Assembly (NCBI GenBank): GCA_040390025.1
Contig: JAZJZD010000001.1
Coordinates: forward strand, 1 to 64,000
Source: JAVHYG01 sp040390025
GTDB lineage: Bacteria > Pseudomonadota > Gammaproteobacteria > Diplorickettsiales > Diplorickettsiaceae
Length of the DNA: 64,000 nucleotides
Direction: 5' to 3'
A model generated the notes under the pieces. It had not been told where the DNA came from, did not search any database, and worked only from the letters and a program-made list of their open reading frames with translations. Shown here piece after piece: positions 27,530 to 36,969 of this stretch. Each line of letters opens with the position of its first letter. Positions within the stretch are counted from its first letter, which is position 1. Position numbers and translations under genes: made by a program.

Positions 27530-28389
27530 AAAAAAAAGTTTTTTATCTTAATGACGAAACATTTTTGTCTGAACAAAGAGAACAAATGACAGGCTATTCT
27601 TCACAATCTAACGAAAATATAAAAAGTACTGAACCAGAAGAAGGTGACAGGCAGGCTATTTATCGTCGGCGCGGTATTTACTTACTGCCTAATCTATTTA
27701 CGATTGCCGGATTGTTTGCCGGTTTTTATGCCATTGTAACGGCTATGGAGGGTTATTTTAGTAATGCAGCGATTGCTATTTTCGTTGCTATGATTATGGA
27801 TTTTTTTGATGGACGCGTTGCACGTTTAACAAATACACAAAGCGCTTTTGGTGCAGAATTAGATAGTTTATCCGATATGGTGTCTTTTGGTGTTGCCCCG
27901 GCATTGGTGGTTTATAGTTGGTCCTTAGAAAGTTTAGGGAAATTAGGGTGGCTGGCAGCATTTATATTTGCTGCAGCGGGTGCACTACGCCTTGCTCGTT
28001 TTAACACCCAAGCACAAATGACAGACAAACGTTACTTTCAGGGTCTTCCTATCCCCGCAGCGGCTGGTATTTTAGCTAGCATGGTCTGGTTAAGCGTTGA
28101 TTCTGAAATTCCAGGGAATGTAGTGGATATGACCGCGGCTGTTTTAGCCATTTTAACCGCGATTTTAATGGTTAGTAATATCCGTTATTATTCTTTTAAA
28201 GAGATCGATTTGAAAGGTCGCGTTCCTTTTGTGGCAATTTTATTGGTAGTACTGGCTTTTGTTGGCATCTCCTTAGATCCGCCTAAAATACTTTTTTTAC
28301 TCTTTTTTTGCTATGGGCTTTCTGGCCCGAGTTTAACACTCCTCGCATTACATAAAAAACGTGCTTTACGTAAAAAAAACCACCGTTAA
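27526..28389 (+). CDS. pssA: CDP-diacylglycerol-serine O-phosphatidyltransferase
   Basis: Makes phosphatidylserine from CDP-diacylglycerol and serine, feeding psd. It carries the CDP-alcohol phosphotransferase signature DG-x2-AR-x8-G-x3-D-x3-D at Asp95-Gly96, Arg100, Gly109, Asp113 and Asp117. The body consists of about eight hydrophobic helices. It is the integral-membrane (type II) enzyme, not the PLD-like E. coli PssA. The first 50 residues are polar and not conserved. Translationally coupled to mutS through a 4-base overlap. Confidence 0.93.
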   Translation: MKKKVFYLNDETFLSEQREQMTGYSSQSNENIKSTEPEEGDRQAIYRRRGIYLLPNLFTIAGLFAGFYAIVTAMEGYFSNAAIAIFVAMIMDFFDGRVARLTNTQSAFGAELDSLSDMVSFGVAPALVVYSWSLESLGKLGWLAAFIFAAAGALRLARFNTQAQMTDKRYFQGLPIPAAAGILASMVWLSVDSEIPGNVVDMTAAVLAILTAILMVSNIRYYSFKEIDLKGRVPFVAILLVVLAFVGISLDPPKILFLLFFCYGLSGPSLTLLALHKKRALRKKNHR

Positions 28390-28390
28390 G

Positions 28391-28421
28391 CTAGCTCGCC
28401 TCCGTCGTACCGACGAGCTAG
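28391..28421. terminator. probable hairpin between convergent pssA and trpS
   Basis: CTAGCTCG (28391-28398) and CGAGCTAG (28414-28421) are perfect inverted copies around a 15-base loop, starting one base after the pssA stop codon. A short T run (ATTTTT) follows ten bases later on the plus strand. Its position between two convergent genes suits a terminator, but the T tract is displaced. Confidence 0.4.
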
Positions 28422-28459
28422 TATCCAGATTTTTGAAGAATGTTTTATATGTTTAAAAA

Positions 28460-29569
28460 CTAAGAAATTATAGATGCTAATTTAAGTTGTCGGTCGAAGT
28501 AATCTTGTTTCATTGCTTTTTTAGCTTTGATTAGTGTCTCTTCTGCGACCTGATTAGCGCGTTCTGTGCCGCGCTTTAAAATATTTAATATCTCTTCGGG
28601 ATCGTTTTCATAAGTTTTTCGCCGTTCACGCATGGGGCGGGTTAATTCCACCAGTACCTCAACAAGTTTACGTTTACAATCAACATCTTTAATTTGGCCT
28701 TTACGATATTGTTCTTCAGCTTCTGCAACCCAGGCTTTATCAGGATTAAAGACCTCATGAAAAATCCATAAAGGGTTATTTTCCGTAGAGCCGGGATCAG
28801 AGGCACGTAATCGTTTTGGGTCGGTATACATCCCCATTACTTTTTTAGATATCGTATCTGCATCATCGCTCAAATAAATGGAATTATTGAGTGATTTACT
28901 CATTTTCGGGAGTACACCATCGGCATTAGGTCCGCCGGTACCGACTAAGCGTTTTACACGGCTTAGTTTGGCTTGGATGATAGGAAATAGTCCCCCTTTT
29001 GTAACATAATCTTTATCTTCAGTTTGTGGATCGACAGCACAATAAACTTGATTAAATTTGCGCGCACATTCACGGGCCATTTCTAAATGAGCGACTTGAT
29101 CTTCGCCGACAGGAACGATTTCTGGGCGAAAAGCAAGGATATCAGCGATTTGGCCTACAGGATATAACAAAAAGCCAAAAGGATAATTATCGCCTAGATT
29201 TTTATTACGTATCTCTTCCTTTATTGTTGGGTTTCTCATAACACGCGGAAATGAAAGTAACATACTGAAAAACCAGCTGAGTTCCGCAATAGCAGGCACT
29301 TCCGATTGAATAAAAATAGTACTTTTTGAAGGGTCCATGCCTACAGAAAGATAATCTAGAGCGATGTCTAAAGTATTCTGGCGTATTTCTTCTGGATGTT
29401 CAGCACGGGTCGTAAATGCATGCACATTAGCAAGAATAAAGTAACATTCATAAGTTTCTTGTAATGCAACACGTGTTTCCAATGAGCCTGCCCAATGTCC
29501 GAGATGAAGCTTGCCAGTAGGCGTATCGCCAGAGAGTAGACGGGGTTTAATTTTAGGTTCTTTAGCCAT
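28460..29569 (-). CDS. trpS: tryptophanyl-tRNA synthetase
   Basis: Charges tRNA-Trp. Class I signatures: GDTPTGKLHLGHWAG near residues 14-28 (HIGH type) and KMSKSLNN near 222-229. The 369-residue length is above the 334 of E. coli and suits the longer proteobacterial subgroup, with a C-terminal helical extension (KDVDCKRKLVEVLVELTRPMRERR). It is convergent with pssA and has a 320-base AT-rich region upstream. Confidence 0.96.
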   Translation of the reverse strand: MAKEPKIKPRLLSGDTPTGKLHLGHWAGSLETRVALQETYECYFILANVHAFTTRAEHPEEIRQNTLDIALDYLSVGMDPSKSTIFIQSEVPAIAELSWFFSMLLSFPRVMRNPTIKEEIRNKNLGDNYPFGFLLYPVGQIADILAFRPEIVPVGEDQVAHLEMARECARKFNQVYCAVDPQTEDKDYVTKGGLFPIIQAKLSRVKRLVGTGGPNADGVLPKMSKSLNNSIYLSDDADTISKKVMGMYTDPKRLRASDPGSTENNPLWIFHEVFNPDKAWVAEAEEQYRKGQIKDVDCKRKLVEVLVELTRPMRERRKTYENDPEEILNILKRGTERANQVAEETLIKAKKAMKQDYFDRQLKLASIIS

Positions 29570-29890
29570 GATTTTGCATTATTGAGCTTCTAATGGACTA
29601 TTCTCGCGGCTTCCTTAAGCTAATTCAAGTTTTTTATCCTTATTTTTATTATAAGTGTAGGGTCTTCTCTACTGTTGGTCTACGCTATGAAGCGTATTTT
29701 TACAGAATATGTACTTTTTTCATACGGTATTCGGTCGTTAATTAATTCTTTCGCAGTATTTGTTATTAAATTAATTTAACACGCTAAAATTTATTTTTTT
29801 TCTATATTTTAATCTAAAAAAACATAGAAAAAACTTAAAAGTTAATTTAACATATAGGGGTAAGTAATTTTAAATTTTTGGAATGACAAC
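29570..29890. other. AT-rich intergenic region, no gene seen
   Basis: 321 bases separating divergent trpS and the 350-residue orphan. It must hold both promoters, but no convincing pair was found. A weak hairpin TACGCT-ATGA-AGCGTA followed by five T lies at 29681-29700 on the plus strand, with no known gene to terminate, so a small RNA end is possible but unsupported. Long A/T runs fill 29750-29880. Confidence 0.3.
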
Positions 29891-30943
29891 ATGGCTGTAG
29901 CAAATGGTTTCTTTCAATCTAAAGTAAAACAATCTTTTGATTTTTTAGCGGCTGTTAAGTCAACAGAGGGACAATTCGAATGTGATTTTCATAGAACCTC
30001 AGAAGTTAAGCTTTTGGTTAACCAAAAAAATAAACTACATTATATAAAAAGTGATTTTTATGATAGTGAGAATTTCAATTACGAAGCTGAAAAAGTAAAA
30101 AATAAATTTGTAAAAGAATTAAGAAATATAAATCCTGAATTAGAGATTGCAGTAAAAAAAATGATGCAGCAATCAGGACCTTTTTATTCAGGTAGAAATG
30201 CGTTGGAAAACATTATTTTTCCTCGCGTAGGTATGAGAGGTGCAGAGTGCACACATAAGTTTATCGTTGAAGTTAGTGCGAATAATGTGGTGATTGTAAG
30301 AGAAATCAGCACGTACAATAGTTTACACCTAAATTTATCTGGGTTTGCAAAAAATATCTCTTGCTCTGCAGAGGGCATAGAAGGTGGTGAATTTACTAAG
30401 ATGCAAAAACAAGCGCTAGATGCCTATAGAGAGCTTAATATCGGTATGTATTTGCCTAAACCGCCTGAAACTAGCTTACAAGAGCAAACGCAAGAGCATG
30501 GAAATTATTTGTTAGCAAATGATAGTCAAGCTTTTGGAGATGCGGGCTTAGTTGAGCTAGATCAAGTTAATATTGACAAAGACTACAATTTTGGACACTT
30601 ATTATTAAGTGAACCACTTTCTTTGACGGTTGAGTATAAGCTTTATTACGATTTGGAAGAGAAAAAATTTAAAGTAATTAAGCCTACAGAAGCTGATATT
30701 GATGTTAACTTTCCTGCTACAATAGTGGAAAAGTTAATTTCTATGAATTTTAATGGAAGAATTAATAATGGGTTTAGAGCTATAACTTTTTCAACCAAAG
30801 TTCAGGAGAAGCTAGCAAAGGTAATTGCTAAATTTGTAGAAGCTGTGAAAAAAGCCTTTATAGTGACTATGGATAAATTTTTTAGCGGCGAAGAGTCGGC
30901 AAATAATTCTTTTGGCCCCTATAGCAATCGACCGCGAATTTAA
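29891..30943 (+). CDS. 350-residue protein of unknown function
   Basis: Not recognised. Soluble-looking, with no signal peptide and no membrane helix. Lys/Glu/Asn-rich, with a short hydrophobic helix near 310-325 (VIAKFVEAVKKAFIV) and a Ser/Asn-rich C-terminal tail (EESANNSFGPYSNR). A Gln/Glu stretch at 196-206 separates two possible domains. It stands alone between AT-rich flanks, 75 bases before pckA. A lone, AT-rich, uncharacterised gene in this kind of organism is a fair candidate for a type IV effector, but no eukaryote-like motif was seen. Confidence 0.7.
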   Translation: MAVANGFFQSKVKQSFDFLAAVKSTEGQFECDFHRTSEVKLLVNQKNKLHYIKSDFYDSENFNYEAEKVKNKFVKELRNINPELEIAVKKMMQQSGPFYSGRNALENIIFPRVGMRGAECTHKFIVEVSANNVVIVREISTYNSLHLNLSGFAKNISCSAEGIEGGEFTKMQKQALDAYRELNIGMYLPKPPETSLQEQTQEHGNYLLANDSQAFGDAGLVELDQVNIDKDYNFGHLLLSEPLSLTVEYKLYYDLEEKKFKVIKPTEADIDVNFPATIVEKLISMNFNGRINNGFRAITFSTKVQEKLAKVIAKFVEAVKKAFIVTMDKFFSGEESANNSFGPYSNRPRI

Positions 30944-31018
30944 AAAATTTTTAAGTTATCAACCCCGTTTTATCTGTGCTAACATATGCCCATTCTGCTT
31001 AGCTATGGGGTGTAGTCT

Positions 31019-32593
31019 ATGTCATCCGTCCAGTGTTCAATGCTTTCAGCATCTAAAGAATTTATTGATCTTTCTGCAGAAGCGCTCATTGTAGCAGCTG
31101 TAGAGCGTAAGGAAGGAGTAATTGCAAGTAATGGTGCTTTATCCGTAGTGACAGGTAAGCGGACAGGTCGTTCACCCAAAGATAAGTTCATTGTTAAGGA
31201 GCCCAATACCGAAAAAGATATTGATTGGGGTCCAATTAATCAGCCTATATCAGAAGAAAACTTTCATGCATTGTGGAAGCGGGCAGAATTATACGCAAAG
31301 GGAGTTGATTTGTTCATTTCCAATTTGCAGGTAGGTGCGGATCCACACTATTATTTACCAGTAAAGATTATCACAGAATATGCTTGGCATAATTTATTTG
31401 CTAGGCAACTGTTTATTCGGCCTAAAGATTTTCATGGAAAGGGAGGCGGTAAATCTGAATGGACTATCCTAGGTCTCCCAGGCCTTAAAACCGATTCGCA
31501 ACGCGATAGCGTCCACAGTGATGCGACTTTAATTGTACATCTTACAGAGCGTAAGGTTTTATTGTGCGGACATCGTTACGCTGGCGAAATTAAAAAAGCC
31601 ATGTTTTCTGTTATGAATTATTTATTACCTGCTGAAGATGTTTTGCCGATGCATTGCTCTGCGAATGTAGGTAAAAAGGGTGATGTAGCATTATTTTTTG
31701 GTTTATCAGGAACGGGTAAAACAACCCTATCAGCCGATCCGGAACGTTATTTGATTGGTGATGATGAGCATGGCTGGAGCGAAAACAGCGTTTTTAATTT
31801 CGAAGGCGGCTGTTATGCAAAATGTATCGATTTATCGCAAGAACGCGAACCTGTGATTTGGAACGCTATCCAGCATGGTGCCGTGATGGAAAATGTTATG
31901 TTAAACCACCAAACTTTAGAACCTGATTATAAAGATGCAAGCTTAACTCAAAATACGCGGGTGGCTTACCCGTTAGATTTTATTTCTCTTCGCGTACTAG
32001 AAAATCGTGTTGATCGTTTACCTAATGCTGTTATTTTTTTAAGCTGTGATTTGTATGGCGTATTACCGCCTGTAGCACGTTTAAATCACGAACAAGCGGC
32101 CTATTATTTTTTAAGTGGATATACGGCGTTGGTAGGTAGTACCGAAGTTGACCAGACCGAACCGATTAAAACGACATTTAGTACATGTTTTGGCGCTCCA
32201 TTTTTTCCACGTCCGGCAAAAGTTTATGCTGAGTTACTCATAAAGCGGTTAAAAAATAGTGACGCAACAGTTTATCTTGTGAATACGGGATGGACAGGTG
32301 GTGCCTATGGCCAAGGACAGCGTTTTCCTATTCCTGCCACGCGCGCGGTCATTCATGGTATTTTAAATAATGGATTAAAATTAGCTGAATATACGACACT
32401 ACCCGGTTTTAATTTTGCTATTCCTAAGCAGCTTGAAGGTATTGATTCTCGTTTATTAAACCCAAAGCAAACATGGAATGATCCGGCTGAATATGACAAA
32501 CAAGCCAAAGAGTTAATTAGCAAATTTATTGATAATTTTAAGAAGTTTGAAGTAAGCGAGAATATTCGCAATGCAGGACCTAGTTTAACCTGA
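31019..32593 (+). CDS. pckA: phosphoenolpyruvate carboxykinase (ATP)
   Basis: Gluconeogenic conversion of oxaloacetate to phosphoenolpyruvate with ATP. Family signatures in order: [11 protein letters not shown] near residues 49-59, [25 protein letters not shown] with the Walker A near 227-235, and IGDDEHGWS after it, a metal and nucleotide site. [10 protein letters not shown] lies in the C-terminal part. The 524 residues compare with 540 in E. coli. A GGGG ribosome site lies 8 bases before the ATG. Expected in a bacterium living on amino acids, together with the leucine dehydrogenase operon. Confidence 0.97.
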   Translation: MSSVQCSMLSASKEFIDLSAEALIVAAVERKEGVIASNGALSVVTGKRTGRSPKDKFIVKEPNTEKDIDWGPINQPISEENFHALWKRAELYAKGVDLFISNLQVGADPHYYLPVKIITEYAWHNLFARQLFIRPKDFHGKGGGKSEWTILGLPGLKTDSQRDSVHSDATLIVHLTERKVLLCGHRYAGEIKKAMFSVMNYLLPAEDVLPMHCSANVGKKGDVALFFGLSGTGKTTLSADPERYLIGDDEHGWSENSVFNFEGGCYAKCIDLSQEREPVIWNAIQHGAVMENVMLNHQTLEPDYKDASLTQNTRVAYPLDFISLRVLENRVDRLPNAVIFLSCDLYGVLPPVARLNHEQAAYYFLSGYTALVGSTEVDQTEPIKTTFSTCFGAPFFPRPAKVYAELLIKRLKNSDATVYLVNTGWTGGAYGQGQRFPIPATRAVIHGILNNGLKLAEYTTLPGFNFAIPKQLEGIDSRLLNPKQTWNDPAEYDKQAKELISKFIDNFKKFEVSENIRNAGPSLT

Positions 32594-32650
32594 ATTTGAT
32601 ATAAGTTATTTTTTTCTTTTAAGTATTCCAGTCCAGGCCGTTGTTAACGG

Positions 32651-32728
32651 ATGCGCTTTTTTGCGGACTAAATTTTATTGCGTCTAATCATTGAGCAGCG
32701 AAACTAATGCGAAGTTTAAAAAGCGCAT
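32651..32728. repeat. 11-bp inverted repeat between pckA and the small secreted gene
   Basis: ATGCGCTTTTT (32651-32661) and AAAAAGCGCAT (32718-32728) are perfect inverted copies 56 bases apart, in the gap between pckA and the next gene. The left arm reads into a T run and could end the pckA transcript if paired; the spacing is long for a simple terminator. Confidence 0.35.
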
Positions 32729-32799
32729 TATATGGATTTTCATTGCTTCCAATACGTAGATATTATAAAAATAGCAAACATTTTTATTAGGAGAAAAAA

Positions 32800-33141
32800 A
32801 TGTTAAAAAAACTTATATTTATCACTCTGTTTTTATTTAGTTCTTCAGTTTTAGCTTTGAATGTAGACGTCACCTATAATGGGGCAGAAGGTTGTAATAA
32901 AAAAATACCTATATATTTAAAGGGCAGATTCCAAACTGTTAAAAGTTTAAAAAGTGAAATTTCTGCAAGGATAAAAGAAGAAAATAGGAAGTTTGATTTA
33001 GTTAAGCAAAGAATTTACTGTGGTCAAGGACAGCGCGAGTTGGATGACAGGGAAATTGTTGGCAGTTGTTCAAATGGTCAAGGTGGTAGTGGAATAGGGG
33101 CTGTTCAAGTTGAGTTAAAACTTAAAGAAGATTATAGATAA
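32800..33141 (+). CDS. small secreted protein with ubiquitin-like (beta-grasp) pattern
   Basis: 113 residues. Residues 1-19 are a clear signal peptide (cleavage after SSSVLA). The mature part follows the ubiquitin order: strand LNVDVTYN, strand KKIPIYLKGR, helix TVKSLKSEISARIKEEN, strand KQRIYCGQ, a turn region QRELDDREI and a last strand AVQVELKLK. The KQRIYCGQ-QRELDD stretch lines up with the QQRLIFAGKQLED of ubiquitin, and TVKSLKSEIS with its TIENVKAKIQ. There is no C-terminal Gly-Gly, so conjugation like ubiquitin is not expected. Three Cys (32, 74, 90) remain after cleavage. An AGGAG ribosome site lies upstream. Fold assignment is by eye. Confidence 0.7.
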   Translation: MLKKLIFITLFLFSSSVLALNVDVTYNGAEGCNKKIPIYLKGRFQTVKSLKSEISARIKEENRKFDLVKQRIYCGQGQRELDDREIVGSCSNGQGGSGIGAVQVELKLKEDYR

Positions 33142-33167
33142 TTTTATCTAAATATTAAAAGTTAAGT

Positions 33168-33290
33168 TATATGCCGCTCGGTACCTGAAGATGCGAACCT
33201 TTCAAACTCATAGCGAGCGGTATACCTAATTACATGCGTATGGGAGAACACACTTTCGCGTGCGGAAGAGGATTCAACGAATAGCATTCC
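33168..33290 (+). repeat. compound palindromic repeat, copy C (partial)
   Basis: Stem 1 is conserved: ATGCCGCTCG (33171-33180) pairs with CGAGCGGTAT (33214-33223), and the loop TACCTGAAGATGCGAACCTT is nearly identical to copy B. The following block ATTACATG also matches, after which the sequence diverges from copies A and B. The clear homology ends near 33240. It lies between the convergent small secreted gene and proC and may terminate both. Confidence 0.75.
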
Positions 33291-33294
33291 AAGT

Positions 33295-34128
33295 TTATTC
33301 TTGTTTTTGAAATTCATCGGCTAAATCTCCAGCGCGTTGTTTGGCTGTTTGCATTGCTTTTTCAATTAACTCAGAAAATTGGCCTTTTTCTAAAATCTCT
33401 ATTGCAGCTTGCGTTGTTCCACCACGGGAAGTGACGTTTTGCCTTAACTGTTCTACGGCTACGTTGCCACTTTCAGTCGCCATACGAGCAGCACCGAGTG
33501 CAGTTTGTCGACTTAATAAAGATGCAGTTTCTTTGGATAATCCAAGTTTAGCACCTGCATTTTGTAATGCTTCTATTAATAAAAAAAAGTAAGCTGGACC
33601 GCTACCAGATAGTGCGGCGATACTATCTATTTCCTCATCAGAATTAACCCAGACGATAACTCCTATACTGTTAAAAATTGATTCAGTAATTTTTTTTTGT
33701 TCCTGCGAACAGCTGGAGTTTGCAAATAAGCCTGTTGCGCCACACTTTAGCAGTGCAGGCGTATTTGGCATGCTGCGGATGAGTGCAATTGAGGTATCTT
33801 GTAGATAGTTTTCCAGTGTTTTTAGATTTATTGCGGCTGCGATTGAAATAACCAAAGGTTTTTTTTTACGAATAAGATTAGCAATTTCTATTGCTACTTT
33901 TTTTAAAATTTGGGGTTTTACAGCTAATACAATAATATCGGCGTTGCTAACCGCTAAGCAGTTATCAGTGCTAATATTAATATTTAAGTTTTTAAGTTTA
34001 TTGAGTTTATCTAAATTGGTATTCGTAGCCCAGATATTTTTTGCTTCGTATCCGTCCGCCAATAGTCCTTGGATTATGCTGTTGGCCATATTCCCTGCGC
34101 CAATAAAGCTAATTTTTAAATTTTTCAT
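33295..34128 (-). CDS. proC: pyrroline-5-carboxylate reductase
   Basis: Last step of proline synthesis. The 277-residue protein starts MKNLKISFIGAGNMANSI with the Rossmann GAGNMA. The family signature ALSGSGPAYFFLLIEAL lies in the dimerisation domain, and NVTSRGGTTQAAIE is near the C-terminus. The length is normal. It is downstream of amgK-murU with a 52-base gap and may share their transcript. Copy C of the repeat abuts its 3' end. Confidence 0.96.
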   Translation of the reverse strand: MKNLKISFIGAGNMANSIIQGLLADGYEAKNIWATNTNLDKLNKLKNLNINISTDNCLAVSNADIIVLAVKPQILKKVAIEIANLIRKKKPLVISIAAAINLKTLENYLQDTSIALIRSMPNTPALLKCGATGLFANSSCSQEQKKITESIFNSIGVIVWVNSDEEIDSIAALSGSGPAYFFLLIEALQNAGAKLGLSKETASLLSRQTALGAARMATESGNVAVEQLRQNVTSRGGTTQAAIEILEKGQFSELIEKAMQTAKQRAGDLADEFQKQE

Positions 34129-34180
34129 AGGGTATTCACAAAATTAAGTATTGGTTTTTCAGTTTTTTTCTTAGCATTTT

Positions 34181-34852
34181 TTATTGTTTTAAATAATTAT
34201 CAAGACGTTTTAACTCATTTAAGGTTCCAACGTTAAACCAATTGCCTTGATAATATTCACCTGTGATCTTTTCTTCATTGATACGTTTTTGGAATACTTC
34301 TGACAAAGGAAAGCGTTTAGTATTGTAACCATTAAAGAAGGAAGGATGATAAATACCAAAGCTTGCAAAGGTAAGTTTTGGTCGACCGTCTAATGTTAAA
34401 AACGTATTAGCTTGTAAATGAAAATCGCCCTCAGGGTGAAAGCTAGGGTTATCGACTAAGACAAGATGTGCTTGCGCAGGGTTGCGAAGTAGATGGCTTG
34501 ATAATTTTTCTAACGGATAATCTGTCCAGATATCAGCACTTAATACGAGAAAAGGCTCATTTCCTAACAAAGGTAATGCTTGACGAATGCCCCCCCCTGT
34601 TTCAAGCACAGTGGGTTCTTCAGAGTATTCGATGGCTACGCCATAATCATAACCATTTCCCAATGCTTCTTTGATCTGTTGCGCGTGATAGGAGACATTA
34701 ATGACAATTTCTTTGATATTAGCACTTGCTAGCTTTAACAGTTGATGAACGATAAAAGGTTTGCCAGCTATAGGTAATAAGGGCTTGGGTATTTTGTCAG
34801 TCAAAGGTTGCATACGTGAACCGCGACCTGCAGCAAGTAACATGGCTTTCAT
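34181..34852 (-). CDS. murU: N-acetylmuramate alpha-1-phosphate uridylyltransferase
   Basis: Nucleotidyltransferase of 223 residues starting MKAMLLAAGRGSRMQPLTDKIPKPLLPI, with the signature GRGSRMQPLT at 9-18 and a conserved Lys at 23. With the AmgK-like kinase encoded directly upstream (4-base overlap), it forms the peptidoglycan-recycling pair that converts MurNAc to UDP-MurNAc, bypassing de novo MurA/MurB. The pair is known to give intrinsic fosfomycin resistance in Pseudomonas. The assignment rests mostly on the AmgK partner, since the nucleotidyltransferase family is broad. Confidence 0.88.
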   Translation of the reverse strand: MKAMLLAAGRGSRMQPLTDKIPKPLLPIAGKPFIVHQLLKLASANIKEIVINVSYHAQQIKEALGNGYDYGVAIEYSEEPTVLETGGGIRQALPLLGNEPFLVLSADIWTDYPLEKLSSHLLRNPAQAHLVLVDNPSFHPEGDFHLQANTFLTLDGRPKLTFASFGIYHPSFFNGYNTKRFPLSEVFQKRINEEKITGEYYQGNWFNVGTLNELKRLDNYLKQ

Positions 34853-35862
34853 TTCTTTCCTGTTTCACTCAGTTTATTGTGACTATTTAATTGTAATAAT
34901 TGTTTTAGTTCGTTAAGTTCAGGATATTTTTCGCAGGTTTTTTGGAGATAGTGAAGAAGACGGTCAGTGGCGCTGGAAAGGTAGTGAGGTTTATTATCTC
35001 GGTAAGAAAGGCGTGCAAAAATACCTAATATCTTTAAATGCCGTTGTACGCCCATTAGGTCAAACCATCGCATAAATTCTTCTTTAGAAAATTGATAATG
35101 TGGTCTTAGCATATGGTGGAAATGTAATATCCACTTTTCTACTTGAGATTCTGGCCAATCGATATAGGCATCTCGTAATAATGAAACAGCATCATAAGTA
35201 ATAGGGCCATAGACGGCATCTTGAAAATCTAACACACCGACTTCTTTCTTATCTATTAATAATAAATTACGGGAATGGTAATCGCGATGTACACAAACAC
35301 TGGGTTGCCCGAGTGCTGAAGTAATCAATATTTTGAAGATACTCTCAAGCGAGGCTTTAAATTCAGCTGTTATATTGAGTTTTAAATGTCTATCTAAAAA
35401 CCAATCGGCGAATAGATTTAATTCAAAACGGATAAATTTCTCATCAAATAAACCTAATGGTTGATTATTAGCTAGTATGGGTTTGCAGTTTTGTATTTTA
35501 GGGACGACAGCAAGCGCACGTGTATATAAGTCATCGACATTTTCTGTATTCAACAGCTTTAAATATAGAGCATCTCCGAGATCGCTGAGCAAAATAAAAC
35601 CTTGATCGAGATTATATTTAAGGATTTTAGGGACATGGATTCCTTGTTGTAAGAAGTTTTTTGCAATAGCGATAAATGCACTTATGTCTTCTTTGTCCGG
35701 AGGAGCTACCATTACTACGTAGCTTTGTTCATTTATAAGTACCCGAAAATAGTGGCGAAAACTTGCATCAGCAGCTAAAGGTTGGAGCTCGAAGTTGTCT
35801 AGTAAACAATCTGTTGTTAACCAATTCTTTAGCGTTAGTAATTCAGTTGGGGTAGTTGGCAT
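34849..35862 (-). CDS. amgK: N-acetylmuramate/N-acetylglucosamine kinase AmgK
   Basis: Aminoglycoside-phosphotransferase-fold sugar kinase of 337 residues. The catalytic loop HRDYHSRNLLL has His192, Asp194 and Asn199, and LDFQDAVYGP carries the metal-binding Asp212. The N-terminal DASFRHYFR stretch (32-40) is typical of this subgroup. It phosphorylates MurNAc or GlcNAc at the anomeric position for MurU. Immediately upstream of, and overlapping, murU. Confidence 0.88.
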   Translation of the reverse strand: MPTTPTELLTLKNWLTTDCLLDNFELQPLAADASFRHYFRVLINEQSYVVMVAPPDKEDISAFIAIAKNFLQQGIHVPKILKYNLDQGFILLSDLGDALYLKLLNTENVDDLYTRALAVVPKIQNCKPILANNQPLGLFDEKFIRFELNLFADWFLDRHLKLNITAEFKASLESIFKILITSALGQPSVCVHRDYHSRNLLLIDKKEVGVLDFQDAVYGPITYDAVSLLRDAYIDWPESQVEKWILHFHHMLRPHYQFSKEEFMRWFDLMGVQRHLKILGIFARLSYRDNKPHYLSSATDRLLHYLQKTCEKYPELNELKQLLQLNSHNKLSETGKK

Positions 35863-36027
35863 GTAATAAGTCTTAAGTTAAAGAATAAAGGTAACTTGGC
35901 TACTAATAAGTATTTTACACTGGAACGAACTTGATTATCTATAAGCTTACCCAGTAGTATAGACAGCGTACTACAGCTATGACTTTTGATTTCTTGGCGT
36001 AATGTTTATAATTTTATAGGGTATGAT

Positions 36028-36969
36028 ATGTATCATGGCAGCATAGTCGCGTTATTAACCCCCATGCAGGAAAACGGGGATGTTGATTATCCTTGTTTGC
36101 GTGAATTGGTTAAGTGGCATATTGCACAAGGTACTGATGCTATTCTTGTGATGGGAACGACCGGAGAACCAGCAACGCTTAAGGCCGAAGAGCAAGAAAA
36201 CGTTATTAGAGCCGTTGTAGAGCAGGCTTTGGGGCATAGAACTATTAAATATGTGCCTGTTATCGCGGGTACCGGATCAAATTGTACTCAAAGTACGATA
36301 GAAAAAACACGAAAGGCTATGGAAATAGGGGTTGATGCGTGTTTGTTAGTGGCACCCTATTACAATTGCCCTACACAAGAAGGACTTTTCCAGCACTATC
36401 GAACAGTTGCAGAGAAAGTTCCTATTCCGCAAATTTTATATAATATTCCGAAGCGAACGGGGGTTGATTTATTGCCTGAAACAGTGGCGAGATTAGCAGG
36501 CATTACTAATATTGTCGGTATAAAAGAAGGCCAGCTAGAGCGTGCGAAGGAAATTATAAAGCTCTGCGGGACGAACATTGATGTATATAGCGGGGATGAT
36601 AGCAGCGCTTTGGAAATTATACGTTTGGGTGGGAAAGGAGTGATTTCAGTACTGGCTAATTTATTACCTAAGGTAATGCACGATTTTTATGAAGCCATAA
36701 AAAAAGCCTATAGCGTAGGAGGCGAAGCTGATTGGAGTGAAGTTGAAACGATAGATAAGGAACTTCAACCACTCTATAAGGATTTATTTATTGAAACAAA
36801 TCCTATTCCGGTTAAATGGTTGGCTGCTAATTTTTCTGTAAAAAATGATCAACACTTAATCCCAACCGCCCAGCTTCGTTTGCCTTTGACGACTTTATCC
36901 ACGGCACATCAAGCCGCTTTAAAGCCAACTCTGGATTACTTAAAGACTTTTACTAAATCATCGCCATGA
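36028..36969 (+). CDS. dapA: 4-hydroxy-tetrahydrodipicolinate synthase
   Basis: Condenses pyruvate with aspartate semialdehyde in lysine and diaminopimelate synthesis. Using the ATG at 36028, with an AGGGT ribosome site upstream, the protein starts MYHGSIVALLTP as the family does and has GTTGE at 43-47. The catalytic Tyr138 lies in LYNIPKRTG and the Schiff-base Lys166 in GIKEG. An upstream ATG at 35986 would add 14 unconserved residues. The 313 residues exceed the usual 292 through a longer C-terminal part. It is followed, with a 4-base overlap, by a small lipoprotein gene in the place usually held by bamC. Confidence 0.95.
   Translation: MYHGSIVALLTPMQENGDVDYPCLRELVKWHIAQGTDAILVMGTTGEPATLKAEEQENVIRAVVEQALGHRTIKYVPVIAGTGSNCTQSTIEKTRKAMEIGVDACLLVAPYYNCPTQEGLFQHYRTVAEKVPIPQILYNIPKRTGVDLLPETVARLAGITNIVGIKEGQLERAKEIIKLCGTNIDVYSGDDSSALEIIRLGGKGVISVLANLLPKVMHDFYEAIKKAYSVGGEADWSEVETIDKELQPLYKDLFIETNPIPVKWLAANFSVKNDQHLIPTAQLRLPLTTLSTAHQAALKPTLDYLKTFTKSSP

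Noticed and set aside
29681..29701. Small hairpin followed by five T upstream of the 350-residue orphan
   Set aside because: No gene on that strand ends there and the stem is only 6 bp, so it is too weak to call a terminator or small RNA.
32800..33141. Small secreted protein as a true ubiquitin that is conjugated
   Set aside because: There is no C-terminal Gly-Gly and the protein is exported, so conjugation is not supported; only a ubiquitin-like fold is proposed.
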